NCBI GenBank assembly: GCA_910584255.1
Contig: CAJTXV010000015.1
Span: forward strand, 1 to 43,105
Direction of reading: 5' to 3'
DNA: 43,105 nucleotides
Source of the DNA: an uncultured Bacilli bacterium
Lineage (GTDB): Bacteria > Bacillota_I > Bacilli_A > RF39 > UBA660
The position numbers were made by a program, and so were the translations under genes. The notes beneath the pieces are model-generated. The model searched no databases. It saw nothing but the letters and a program-made list of their open reading frames with translations, and was not told the origin of the DNA. Positions 31,342-37,988 of this stretch are shown here, one piece after another. Each line of letters begins with the position of its first letter. Within the stretch, counting starts at the first letter, position 1.

Positions 31342-31378
31342 TATAATTTAAGAGAACCTAATGGTTTTATTTTTTTTC
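31342..31378 (+). promoter_or_regulatory. Possible promoter with an immediate attenuator-like hairpin
   Basis: TATAAT (31342-31347) with a loosely placed TTGTCT (31317-31322, 19-nt spacer). Just after the expected start, AGAACC (31353-31358) pairs with GGTTTT (31363-31368), then A, T and a T8 run. Most transcripts would end within 30 nt. Confidence 0.35.
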
Positions 31379-31427
31379 GACAAAGTTTTTAATATTTTTT
31401 TGATATCCTCATAGTAGGTGATTCAAT

Positions 31428-31865
31428 ATGAAATGGAATTTTATAATTTCGGTTATTTGTTCTTTGTTATTGGGATATTTGTGTGCAAACTTTTTATTTC
31501 AATCTCAGAATCAATCATCGACTATGTTTCGGAGTATGACACCGATTTATTTTTTAAAGTATTCAGATTCTATTTCGAAAACAAAAGATCATTTACCAGT
31601 TCATATTGTAGTCAAGGAAGATGGGAAGGATTGTTATTATGTTGGAATTACGACTTTAGAAGAAAATGCATGGAAGATTCAGGAAGAATATAAAAAACAG
31701 GGAATTGAGCTTTTGATTGTTGAAAAAAAAGTAAATAGTGAAGAATTTGTGAGTGAACTATCACAATATGATATTTTATTAAAAAGTACAAAAACGAAAG
31801 AAGAGATGAATTCCGTATTATCTACAGTTCTATCTTCTTATGAAGAATTTGTCTTAAATCAGTAG
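31428..31865 (+). CDS. Bitopic membrane protein with SPOR-like C-terminal region, possible SpoIIB counterpart
   Basis: A 145-aa protein with one N-terminal membrane helix (about 6-24) and an outside domain. The stretch YYVGITTLEENAWKIQEEYK and the following GIELLIVEKK have the strand-helix-strand spacing of a SPOR peptidoglycan-binding domain, although the match is partial. It lies directly upstream of radC. In Bacillus subtilis the bitopic SPOR protein SpoIIB is encoded just upstream of maf-radC-mreBCD, so a SpoIIB-like role in engulfment is suggested by position. SD TAGGTGAT is upstream of ATG 31428. Confidence 0.6.
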   Translation: MKWNFIISVICSLLLGYLCANFLFQSQNQSSTMFRSMTPIYFLKYSDSISKTKDHLPVHIVVKEDGKDCYYVGITTLEENAWKIQEEYKKQGIELLIVEKKVNSEEFVSELSQYDILLKSTKTKEEMNSVLSTVLSSYEEFVLNQ

Positions 31866-31876
31866 GAAGTGATTAT

Positions 31877-32563
31877 TTGAAAATAAAAGATATCCCAGTT
31901 TTATGTAGGCCACGTGAAAGAGCAATGAACGAAGGAGTTTCTACTTTATCGACAGAAGAACTATTTGCCATTTTAATACAAAAAGGTTCCAAGGGAATGT
32001 CCGCTCGTGATGTTGCATTAGAATTAATTAAGAAGTATCCAACTGCTAGTGATATTTTAAATCTTTCCATTCAGCAATTAGTAGAAATTAAAGGGATTGG
32101 GAAAGCAAAGGCAGTTGAAATACTAAGTTCGATTGAACTAGGAAAAAGACTTTACTTAAATGAATTTAGTGAAGATAAAGTAGTATTAAAGCATGCAGAA
32201 GAGATTTATAAATATATGAAGTATGTATTTTATCAGAAAAAACAGGAATACTTTTATTGTATTTATCTAAATCCACATTGTGAAGTAATTGAAAGGAGAT
32301 TGTTATTTATGGGAACAATGAATCGTAGTGTTGTTCATCCACGTGAAATTTTTAAGTATGCATATCTAAATAGTGCCTCTTCTATTGTATGTGTTCATAA
32401 TCATCCAAGTGGAGCTGTGAAACCGAGTGTTGAAGATATCCAGTTTACGGAGTCTATGGTTCGATTGGGTAAACTAAATGCTATTCCAATGGTAGATCAT
32501 GTGATTGTAGGAGATACGTCTTATTACAGTTTTTATGAAGATGGAAAAATATTAAATTTATAG
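31877..32563 (+). CDS. radC: RadC family protein (JAB/MPN domain)
   Basis: A 228-aa protein. The N-terminal part has a helix-hairpin-helix (KGIGKAKAVEI), and the C-terminal MPN domain has the JAMM motif H174-x-H176 ... S184-x-x-D187 in HNHPSGAVKPSVED. Despite its name its role in DNA repair is unproven. The start is TTG 31877, chosen because AGGAAGTGAT (31864-31873) sits directly upstream and MKIKDIP matches the family N-terminus. It heads the mreC-mreD-spoIVF series. Confidence 0.93.
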   Translation: MKIKDIPVLCRPRERAMNEGVSTLSTEELFAILIQKGSKGMSARDVALELIKKYPTASDILNLSIQQLVEIKGIGKAKAVEILSSIELGKRLYLNEFSEDKVVLKHAEEIYKYMKYVFYQKKQEYFYCIYLNPHCEVIERRLLFMGTMNRSVVHPREIFKYAYLNSASSIVCVHNHPSGAVKPSVEDIQFTESMVRLGKLNAIPMVDHVIVGDTSYYSFYEDGKILNL

Positions 32564-32572
32564 GAGAACTTT

Positions 32573-33325
32573 ATGAGAAAACGAAAGAAAAGTATGTTTC
32601 ATAAAAATAAAAAATATGGAGTATTGTGGATTCTTTTAGTGATTGGCTTTTTCATATTTGGTATTTTTTCTTTTTCTTTTCCATGGAGAGGGGTATTTCA
32701 GGACTTTAGTGTTTCTATTGGAAAATTTTTTACAGGTCCTACAGTGAATATGGAACGGTATGACCGTGATTTACTTGTTTCCTTAAGAGAGGAAAATGAG
32801 CAGTTAAGGGATTTGTTAGGTTATAAGGATTCCCTCGCAAATTACGAAATGATTCCTGCTATGGTTGTTTATCGTACATCTTCTTTTGAAGATACTTTGA
32901 TTGTGGATTGTGGTAAAAAGGATGGAGTTTCTGTCGATATGGCAGTGGTTACAGAAGATGGGTTGATTGGTAAAGTAGAAGAAGTGTATTCTAAGTCAAG
33001 TTTAGTTCGTCTTTTAACAGATACTATGCATCCAATGAAGGTATCAGTTTCAATTCACTCGAATGAGCATGAGTTTCATGGTGTATTAGATGGATATGAT
33101 GCTTCTTCTAACACGTTTTTAGTCACTAGTATTGAGGATGTGAAAGATTTAGAACTTGGAAGTAAAGTGATTAGTAATGGACTTGGAAATGTTTTCCCGA
33201 GTGGTATTGAAATTGGAGCGGTATCTGAGGTGACAACCGATGCCCTTGGAATCTCTTTTGTTGTAAAGGTAGAAACAAATGTAAACTTTCAGCATCTTGG
33301 ATATCTTTTTATTTTAGGAAAGTAG
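32573..33325 (+). CDS. mreC: Rod shape-determining protein MreC
   Basis: A 250-aa bitopic protein: membrane helix about 18-38, a coiled coil (LLVSLREENEQLRDLLGY), then the MreC beta domains (MVVYRTSSFEDTLIVDCGK, GLIGKVEEVY, SVSIHS). MreC links MreB to the cell-wall elongation enzymes outside the membrane. It starts 9 nt after radC; SD AGGAG. mreB is not upstream, unlike in Bacillus. Confidence 0.94.
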   Translation: MRKRKKSMFHKNKKYGVLWILLVIGFFIFGIFSFSFPWRGVFQDFSVSIGKFFTGPTVNMERYDRDLLVSLREENEQLRDLLGYKDSLANYEMIPAMVVYRTSSFEDTLIVDCGKKDGVSVDMAVVTEDGLIGKVEEVYSKSSLVRLLTDTMHPMKVSVSIHSNEHEFHGVLDGYDASSNTFLVTSIEDVKDLELGSKVISNGLGNVFPSGIEIGAVSEVTTDALGISFVVKVETNVNFQHLGYLFILGK

Positions 33326-33332
33326 GGGAAAT

Positions 33333-33782
33333 ATGATTTTATTCGGTTTTTTTTTAGATTGCATTTTATTAAAGGTTTTACCAGGAAGTTATTTGTATCC
33401 ATGTTTTTTTCTAGTGTGCTCCTGTTTTTCTTATTTAAAGGAAAAGGAATTTGATTCCTTTCTTTGGCGTGCTGGGATTCAGTGTTTCTTCTCATTTTTA
33501 TTCTTTTCTCAAAACTTTTTTTTAAATTATTCTTATTTTATTTTATTTTATACTATTTTATTTAATTCTTTTTCTAAATGTTTTACAAAACGTGATATTT
33601 TATTTTCCGTATTTTTCCTTTTATTGGGGTATTATGTTTATGGTGGGATTCTCTATTTTCTCTTGCAAAAACCACTGCTTTTTTCTAAGTGGTGTTATCT
33701 TCTTTTCTCATCTTTACTATTCAATTTGGTTGCCACATTTTTTCTTTCTTTATTTTTTGGTCTAACTAAGAAACATAGATAG
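33333..33782 (+). CDS. mreD: Rod shape-determining protein MreD
   Basis: A 149-aa membrane protein with about five helices, extremely Phe/Leu rich. Size, topology and position right after mreC identify it; sequence conservation in MreD is low. It is thought to be a membrane partner of MreC and the elongasome. SD AGGGGA at 33324-33329. Confidence 0.85.
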   Translation: MILFGFFLDCILLKVLPGSYLYPCFFLVCSCFSYLKEKEFDSFLWRAGIQCFFSFLFFSQNFFLNYSYFILFYTILFNSFSKCFTKRDILFSVFFLLLGYYVYGGILYFLLQKPLLFSKWCYLLFSSLLFNLVATFFLSLFFGLTKKHR

Positions 33783-33805
33783 TATATATTAATAAGGTGA
33801 ATGGT

Positions 33806-34438
33806 ATGGATGAATACAAATCAGTTGAGAAGTACTTGAATAAAAAGAAGAAGTCAAAATTAAAAGATGAAACGAATCAAACAAGTCCTGTTCGTTCTAT
33901 GGTACTTAGTTTTATCAATCGTACCTTAATCTCAGGTATTTTTTTATTAAGTGTACTTTGTATGATTAAAATGAATCCAGATACGAAAAAACATGTTTAT
34001 CAAACAGTTTATGGAAGTAATTTTTCCTTTGCGTCTTTTCAGAAATGGTATCAAAAAAAATTTGGGAATCTATTTCCAGAGGATATCACCAAAAATATGG
34101 GAAAAGATCAAATGGTATTTCAGGAGACATTTGTCTACCAAAAAAAAGAGGATATTGAAAATGGGGTGCGTGTTTCTGTTCCTCGTGGTTATTTAATGCC
34201 TGCATTAGAAAGTGGACTGGTTGTTTTTATGGGAGAAAAAGAAGGCGTTGGAAATACCCTGATTATTCAACAAGTAAATGGTGTAGATGCTTGGTATGTA
34301 GGGGTGGAACCTAGGGATTTGAAACTCTATGATTATGTGGAGAAGGGAAGTCTGCTTGGAGAAGTTCGTGAAAAAACACTCGATTTATATTTTCAAAAAG
34401 AAGGGACATTTGTAAATTATCAAGACTATATTTCATAA
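33806..34438 (+). CDS. spoIVFA: Stage IV sporulation protein FA (degenerate M23 domain)
   Basis: A 210-aa bitopic protein: basic cytoplasmic N-terminus (KKKKSKLKDE), a helix at about 39-60, and an extracytoplasmic lysostaphin-like domain (GYLMPALESGLVVFMGEKEG, NTLIIQQVNG, YDYVEKGSLLG). The M23 zinc ligands are missing, as in SpoIVFA, which instead anchors and restrains the SpoIVFB protease in the mother-cell membrane around the forespore. AAGGTGA (33794-33800) sets ATG 33806. spoIVFB follows immediately. Confidence 0.87.
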   Translation: MDEYKSVEKYLNKKKKSKLKDETNQTSPVRSMVLSFINRTLISGIFLLSVLCMIKMNPDTKKHVYQTVYGSNFSFASFQKWYQKKFGNLFPEDITKNMGKDQMVFQETFVYQKKEDIENGVRVSVPRGYLMPALESGLVVFMGEKEGVGNTLIIQQVNGVDAWYVGVEPRDLKLYDYVEKGSLLGEVREKTLDLYFQKEGTFVNYQDYIS

Positions 34439-34445
34439 AATTTCA

Positions 34446-35177
34446 TTGCATCCATTATTTTATGTTTTTTTACTTCTTTCTGCTCTTAGTGGAAATTTTC
34501 GAAAAATGATGCTATTTACTTCTTTAATTTTAGTCCACGAACTAGGACATTTTTTAACTGCTTGTTTTTTTCGCTGGAAAGTGGATAAAATTGTTTTATA
34601 CCCTTATGGAGGATGTAGTTATTTTGAAGTAGATATCAATACATCAAATCGTGAAGAGTTTTTTGTATTAATGATGGGTCCAGTATTACAAATTATTTTT
34701 ACTTATCTTTTGAGTTTTTTTTTAAGACAAAGTGATTTTTACTTTGTGCTTTCTGTTAGTAGATTATTATTATTTTTTAATTTTCTTCCCATTTATCCAC
34801 TCGATGGTGGAAAACTATTTTTATTGATGATGAGTTCTGTTTGTTCTTATTATCGCTCTTTACAACTTACGTTTTATAGTAGTTTTTTCTTTCTTTTGTT
34901 TTTTCTATTTATCTCATTTTTATTTTATCATTCTCTCTTTTGGATGATTCTATTATTTACTTTATTTTTTAGACTTTGGAAGGAAGAGAAAAAGGGAAAT
35001 TATTTATATTATAAATTTTTATTAGAACGGTATTTAAATAAGTATTGCTTTAAAAAAGAAAAGAAAATTTTTTCAATTTATTCGATGAGAAAAGGGTATC
35101 ATCATTTGTTTTTAGAAGATGGAGTATATATGAAAGAGGAAGAATATTTAAAAAACTATTTTCTACTTTTAAAATAA
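34446..35177 (+). CDS. spoIVFB: Stage IV sporulation intramembrane protease SpoIVFB
   Basis: A 243-aa S2P metalloprotease that cleaves pro-sigma-K in the family. The zinc motif HELGH is at 31-35 and NFLPIYPLDGGK supplies the third ligand (D120). The C-terminal LLERYLNKYCFKKE resembles the Bacillus end domain. There is no ATG before the HELGH helix. TTG 34446 is annotated, but the frame stays open upstream to 34416 and reads IIKTIFHKISLHPLFY, which matches the family N-terminus (K-I-x-x-H-P). An AUU start at 34416 behind AAGGGA (34401-34406), overlapping spoIVFA by 23 nt, is a real alternative (253 aa). Confidence 0.88.
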   Translation: MHPLFYVFLLLSALSGNFRKMMLFTSLILVHELGHFLTACFFRWKVDKIVLYPYGGCSYFEVDINTSNREEFFVLMMGPVLQIIFTYLLSFFLRQSDFYFVLSVSRLLLFFNFLPIYPLDGGKLFLLMMSSVCSYYRSLQLTFYSSFFFLLFFLFISFLFYHSLFWMILLFTLFFRLWKEEKKGNYLYYKFLLERYLNKYCFKKEKKIFSIYSMRKGYHHLFLEDGVYMKEEEYLKNYFLLLK

Positions 35178-35215
35178 TTTTTGCTTTTTTTAAATTGCCA
35201 AGAGCATGAAATTGA

Positions 35216-35244
35216 TTGCTTTTTCTCTAGAATTTCTCTATAAT
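35216..35244 (+). promoter_or_regulatory. Promoter of the pilin-like gene
   Basis: TTGCTT (35216-35221), 17-nt spacer, TATAAT (35239-35244). Confidence 0.62.
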
Positions 35245-35271
35245 AAAGTTAAAGTAGATAGGGTGGTGATC

Positions 35272-36000
35272 ATGAAAAAGCTAAACGAAAAAGGGTTCGC
35301 AGTTGCGGTTATTTTGTATGCTTCTGCGACGATATTAGTTCTTGTTTTAATTTTAATTCTTTCGGTTCTATCTACGAGTAGTAAAAATACTTTAAGTTTA
35401 GTAGATATGGTGAAGGAACAAGTAAGTGGTGTGACAGGGGATGCCCTTCAACTCTATAATTTAACTACCAATGGTGGATTTGAAAATCATGCTGTTGCTT
35501 GGTCAACTTCTATTTCGGAAGTTACTAATAGTCTTACCAATCAATTAGATCCTTCTGTTTTTCATTCTGGGAAGCAAAGTTTAAAAGTTTCTCCCAATGG
35601 CTTACAGTGGCAAAGTCTTAAGACTGTAAATTTAAATGATCAAATTTATGTTGGATCATTTGTCTACATGGAAGAGGTAAAATCTGGGGCATTCGATATT
35701 TCTATTGTTACTCGCAATGGTTCTTCTCTTCCTGTATTATCAGGTAGTTCTGAAATTTCTTATCCAACGGATGGTTTTATTCATCAGGGAGTGATTTATC
35801 AGGTTACAGATACAGAACTATTGCTACAAGTAGGTGCTTCGAAGAATGCTAATATTTCTGCTTATGTAGATGATATTGTGGTTGTTAATTTAACGAAAAT
35901 TTTTGGCTCTTCGAAGGAACCGTCTGTCGAATGGTGTAATTCTAATATTAAATATTTTAATGGAGTTATGACTATTACGAATTATGATTCATCTGAATAA
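35272..36000 (+). CDS. Pilin-like, membrane-anchored carbohydrate-binding-type protein
   Basis: A 242-aa protein. The N-terminus KKLNEKGFAVAVILYASATI has the layout of a class III/type IV prepilin signal (basic, G-F, long hydrophobic helix to about 35) but lacks Glu5. The rest is beta-rich, with NGGFENHAVAWS and HSGKQSLKVS typical of CBM4/9-like jelly-roll domains. It ends with LTKIFGSSKEPSVEWCNSNI, a pattern I know from phage tail and surface-binding proteins (LTxxFGxGxEPTxEW). ATG 35272 follows GGTGGTGAT. It has its own promoter and shares its 3' end with the sigG leader hairpin. Function uncertain. Confidence 0.7.
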   Translation: MKKLNEKGFAVAVILYASATILVLVLILILSVLSTSSKNTLSLVDMVKEQVSGVTGDALQLYNLTTNGGFENHAVAWSTSISEVTNSLTNQLDPSVFHSGKQSLKVSPNGLQWQSLKTVNLNDQIYVGSFVYMEEVKSGAFDISIVTRNGSSLPVLSGSSEISYPTDGFIHQGVIYQVTDTELLLQVGASKNANISAYVDDIVVVNLTKIFGSSKEPSVEWCNSNIKYFNGVMTITNYDSSE

Positions 36001-36045
36001 AAATCTCTACTTCGTATCACAATGAATACGAAAGGAGATTTTTTT
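35999..36045 (+). promoter_or_regulatory. Two-tier hairpin hiding the sigG ribosome-binding site; also a terminator-like structure
   Basis: AAATCTC (36001-36007) pairs with GAGATTT (36035-36041), and inside it TTCGTAT (36011-36017) pairs with ATACGAA (36026-36032), with an 8-nt loop. The SD of sigG, AGGAG (36033-36037), is in the right arm, and seven T (36039-36045) abut the sigG ATG. Transcripts entering from upstream would therefore stop, or be poorly translated. Confidence 0.7.
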
Positions 36046-36822
36046 ATGGCACGCCATAAAGTTGAAATTAGTGGTGTGAATACAGCGAATATGAAAGTTT
36101 TAAGTAGTGAAGAAACAGAAAAATTATTCCAAAAGATGAAGGAGGGAGATTCAAATGCAAGAAATGATTTAATTGAAGGAAATTTAAAATTGGTTCTTAG
36201 TATTTTGAAAAGATTTCATCATCGTGATGAAAATATGGATGACTTATTTCAAGTTGGTAGTTTTGGATTAATTAAAGCCATTGATAATTTTGATTTGAGT
36301 CATGGAGTGAAGCTTTCTACTTATGCAGTTCCGATGATTCTTGGAGAAATTAAAAGATACTTGCGAGATAATAATAGCATTCGAGTGAGTCGCTCTATTA
36401 AAGATCTTGCGTATAATGTTATGAAAGAAAAGGAAAGAATTACTCTAGAAAAGGGAAGAGAAGCAACGATTGATGAAATTTCGGAATCTCTTCATGAAGA
36501 TCCAGTAGATATTGTGATTGCATTAGATTCTATGCGCAGCCCAGTCAGCATTTTTGAGCCTATCTATAATGATGGAGGCGATACGATTTATTTATGTGAC
36601 CAAATTGAAGATCAAAGACTTCGTAAAAAGGATATTGATATTAATATTGCGTTAGATGATGCAATTGGGGATTTAGAGACTAGAGAAAAATATATTATCG
36701 ATCAGAGATATATTATTGGGAAAACACAAATGGAGATTGCGAATGAACTTGGAATTAGTCAAGCCCAAATTTCGAGATTAGAAAAAAATGCTATTAAAAC
36801 GTTAAAAAAAGTGTTAAGATAA
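36046..36822 (+). CDS. sigG: Forespore sigma factor SigG
   Basis: A 258-aa sigma-70 family factor matching sigma-G throughout: MARHKVEISGVNT at the N-terminus (sigma-G/F specific), region 2 DDLFQVGSFGLIKAIDNFDLSH, KLSTYAVPMILGEIKRYLRDN, SPVSIFEPIYNDGGD, and the region 4.2 helix-turn-helix KTQMEIANELGISQAQISRLE. It directs late forespore transcription. ATG 36046 follows AAAGGAGA. SigF shares many of these motifs, but the N-terminus and downstream context favour SigG. sigE, which precedes sigG in Bacillus, is not next to it here. Confidence 0.92.
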   Translation: MARHKVEISGVNTANMKVLSSEETEKLFQKMKEGDSNARNDLIEGNLKLVLSILKRFHHRDENMDDLFQVGSFGLIKAIDNFDLSHGVKLSTYAVPMILGEIKRYLRDNNSIRVSRSIKDLAYNVMKEKERITLEKGREATIDEISESLHEDPVDIVIALDSMRSPVSIFEPIYNDGGDTIYLCDQIEDQRLRKKDIDINIALDDAIGDLETREKYIIDQRYIIGKTQMEIANELGISQAQISRLEKNAIKTLKKVLR

Positions 36823-36835
36823 TTATGGTGGTAGT

Positions 36836-37435
36836 TTGTTGAAAGCAGTAGAAGAATACACATTGGATGAAATTCAAGAAATAGATAATTTAGAACTAAG
36901 AAATAAACTTATGACTTTCTATCAAGAAAAAAGATTAGAACTTGAAAGTGATCCATTTTCTAGAAAAGTTCTTCGAAGTTATCCAAATTGTTCTATCTCC
37001 CAGTTAATCTCTATTTTAAATACGGAATTCTTGGAGCATACTTCTTTTTATAATTTTCCGGGGAAACAGGTTTGGTTTTATCCAACGGTTCGGGAATATA
37101 AAAGTGAGTTTGATACAACTTGTGCTTTTTCTGGAGGAGTCATTCGAAAAGGTTCTCTTTATTGTTGTTATCGTCCTTTATTAGAGGTAGTAAATTCGAA
37201 TAGGACTTATGTTTTAAGTAAAGCCTTAAAGACAGAAATGGCATATTTTTCTGATTTACCAACGACGATGATGGAGTTTGATATTTTTACTCAAAAAATT
37301 GAAAATTATCAAGACTATCAAAATGAGCATATTGACTATGAAGCATTAAATTATTATTTTGGTGGTACAGTTCTATTATTAGAATTAAGAAAGGATAGAA
37401 GAAAAGTTAGAAAGAAAGGTAGAAAGAAAGTATGA
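36836..37435 (+). CDS. Hypothetical protein downstream of sigG
   Basis: A 199-aa soluble protein that I do not recognise. It starts at one of two consecutive TTG codons (36836 or 36839) after GGTGG. Notable blocks are YPNCSISQLISIL, then CAFSGGVIRKGSLYCCYRPLLE with three cysteines that could bind metal, and a very basic C-terminal tail (KDRRKVRKKGRKK) that may bind nucleic acid. It lies 13 nt after sigG and overlaps the TSCPD gene by 4 nt, so it belongs to the same operon and is likely made during sporulation. That role is inference. Confidence 0.7.
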   Translation: MLKAVEEYTLDEIQEIDNLELRNKLMTFYQEKRLELESDPFSRKVLRSYPNCSISQLISILNTEFLEHTSFYNFPGKQVWFYPTVREYKSEFDTTCAFSGGVIRKGSLYCCYRPLLEVVNSNRTYVLSKALKTEMAYFSDLPTTMMEFDIFTQKIENYQDYQNEHIDYEALNYYFGGTVLLLELRKDRRKVRKKGRKKV

Positions 37436-37695
37436 AGCATAGTTTTATACCTAGTGGTGTCTGTTCTAGGAATATCACATTTGAAGTAAGAGATGGAAAA
37501 GTTTTTGATCTTCATTTTGAAGGTGGGTGCCCTGGAAACCTGAAGATGCTTTCTAAAATATTAGATGGCTTTAAAATGGAAGATATTATTTGTATGTGTG
37601 AGGGAAACCTCTGTGGAAATAAGAAAACATCTTGTGCTGATCAACTTGCGAAAGGATTAAAGAAAGTATTAGAAGAAGAGAAGCAATCGAGTTAA
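37432..37695 (+). CDS. TSCPD domain protein (TIGR03905-like)
   Basis: An 87-aa protein with four conserved Cys positions: SGVCSRNI, GGCPGN, GNLCGNK and TSCADQLAKGL. This is the small TSCPD-domain family, related to the C-terminal Cys-rich end of class II ribonucleotide reductases, and probably binds a metal. Its start overlaps the preceding stop (ATGA). The stop codon lies in the loop of the terminator. Confidence 0.82.
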   Translation: MKHSFIPSGVCSRNITFEVRDGKVFDLHFEGGCPGNLKMLSKILDGFKMEDIICMCEGNLCGNKKTSCADQLAKGLKKVLEEEKQSS

Positions 37696-37715
37696 GACTC
37701 GTTTTCTTCTTTTTT
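37688..37715 (+). terminator. Terminator of the sigG operon
   Basis: CGAGT (37688-37692) pairs with ACTCG (37697-37701), loop TAAG containing the stop codon, followed by a T-rich tract. Confidence 0.8.
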
Positions 37716-37751
37716 TCTTCAAAAGAACATATATTTTATTAGGTGATTTCT

Positions 37752-37985
37752 ATGCTACTATCAGATTTACAAAGAAAAGATATTGTCAATGTAATTGATG
37801 GGAGAAATGTAGGAAATATTATTGATGTGAAAGTAGATGATATAACAGGAATGATTGTTTCTTTAGTGATTGAGCCGAGCAGGGGTGTTTTTTCATTTTT
37901 AAAGCGAGGAGAGGATACTGAAATTCCATGGAAAAGCATTACCAAAATAGGAGAGGATGTCATTTTAGTAAAACTTGGACTGTAG
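37752..37985 (+). CDS. ylmC: YlmC/YmxH family PRC-barrel sporulation protein
   Basis: A 77-aa PRC-barrel-like protein: MLLSDLQRKDIVNVIDGRNV at the N-terminus and GVFSFLKRGEDTEIPWKSI toward the end are signature blocks of the YlmC/YmxH family. Bacillus ylmC lies downstream of sigG, as here. Molecular function is not known. AGGTGAT (37741-37747) sets ATG 37752; an in-frame GTG at 37743 is part of that SD. Confidence 0.88.
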   Translation: MLLSDLQRKDIVNVIDGRNVGNIIDVKVDDITGMIVSLVIEPSRGVFSFLKRGEDTEIPWKSITKIGEDVILVKLGL

Positions 37986-37988
37986 TAT

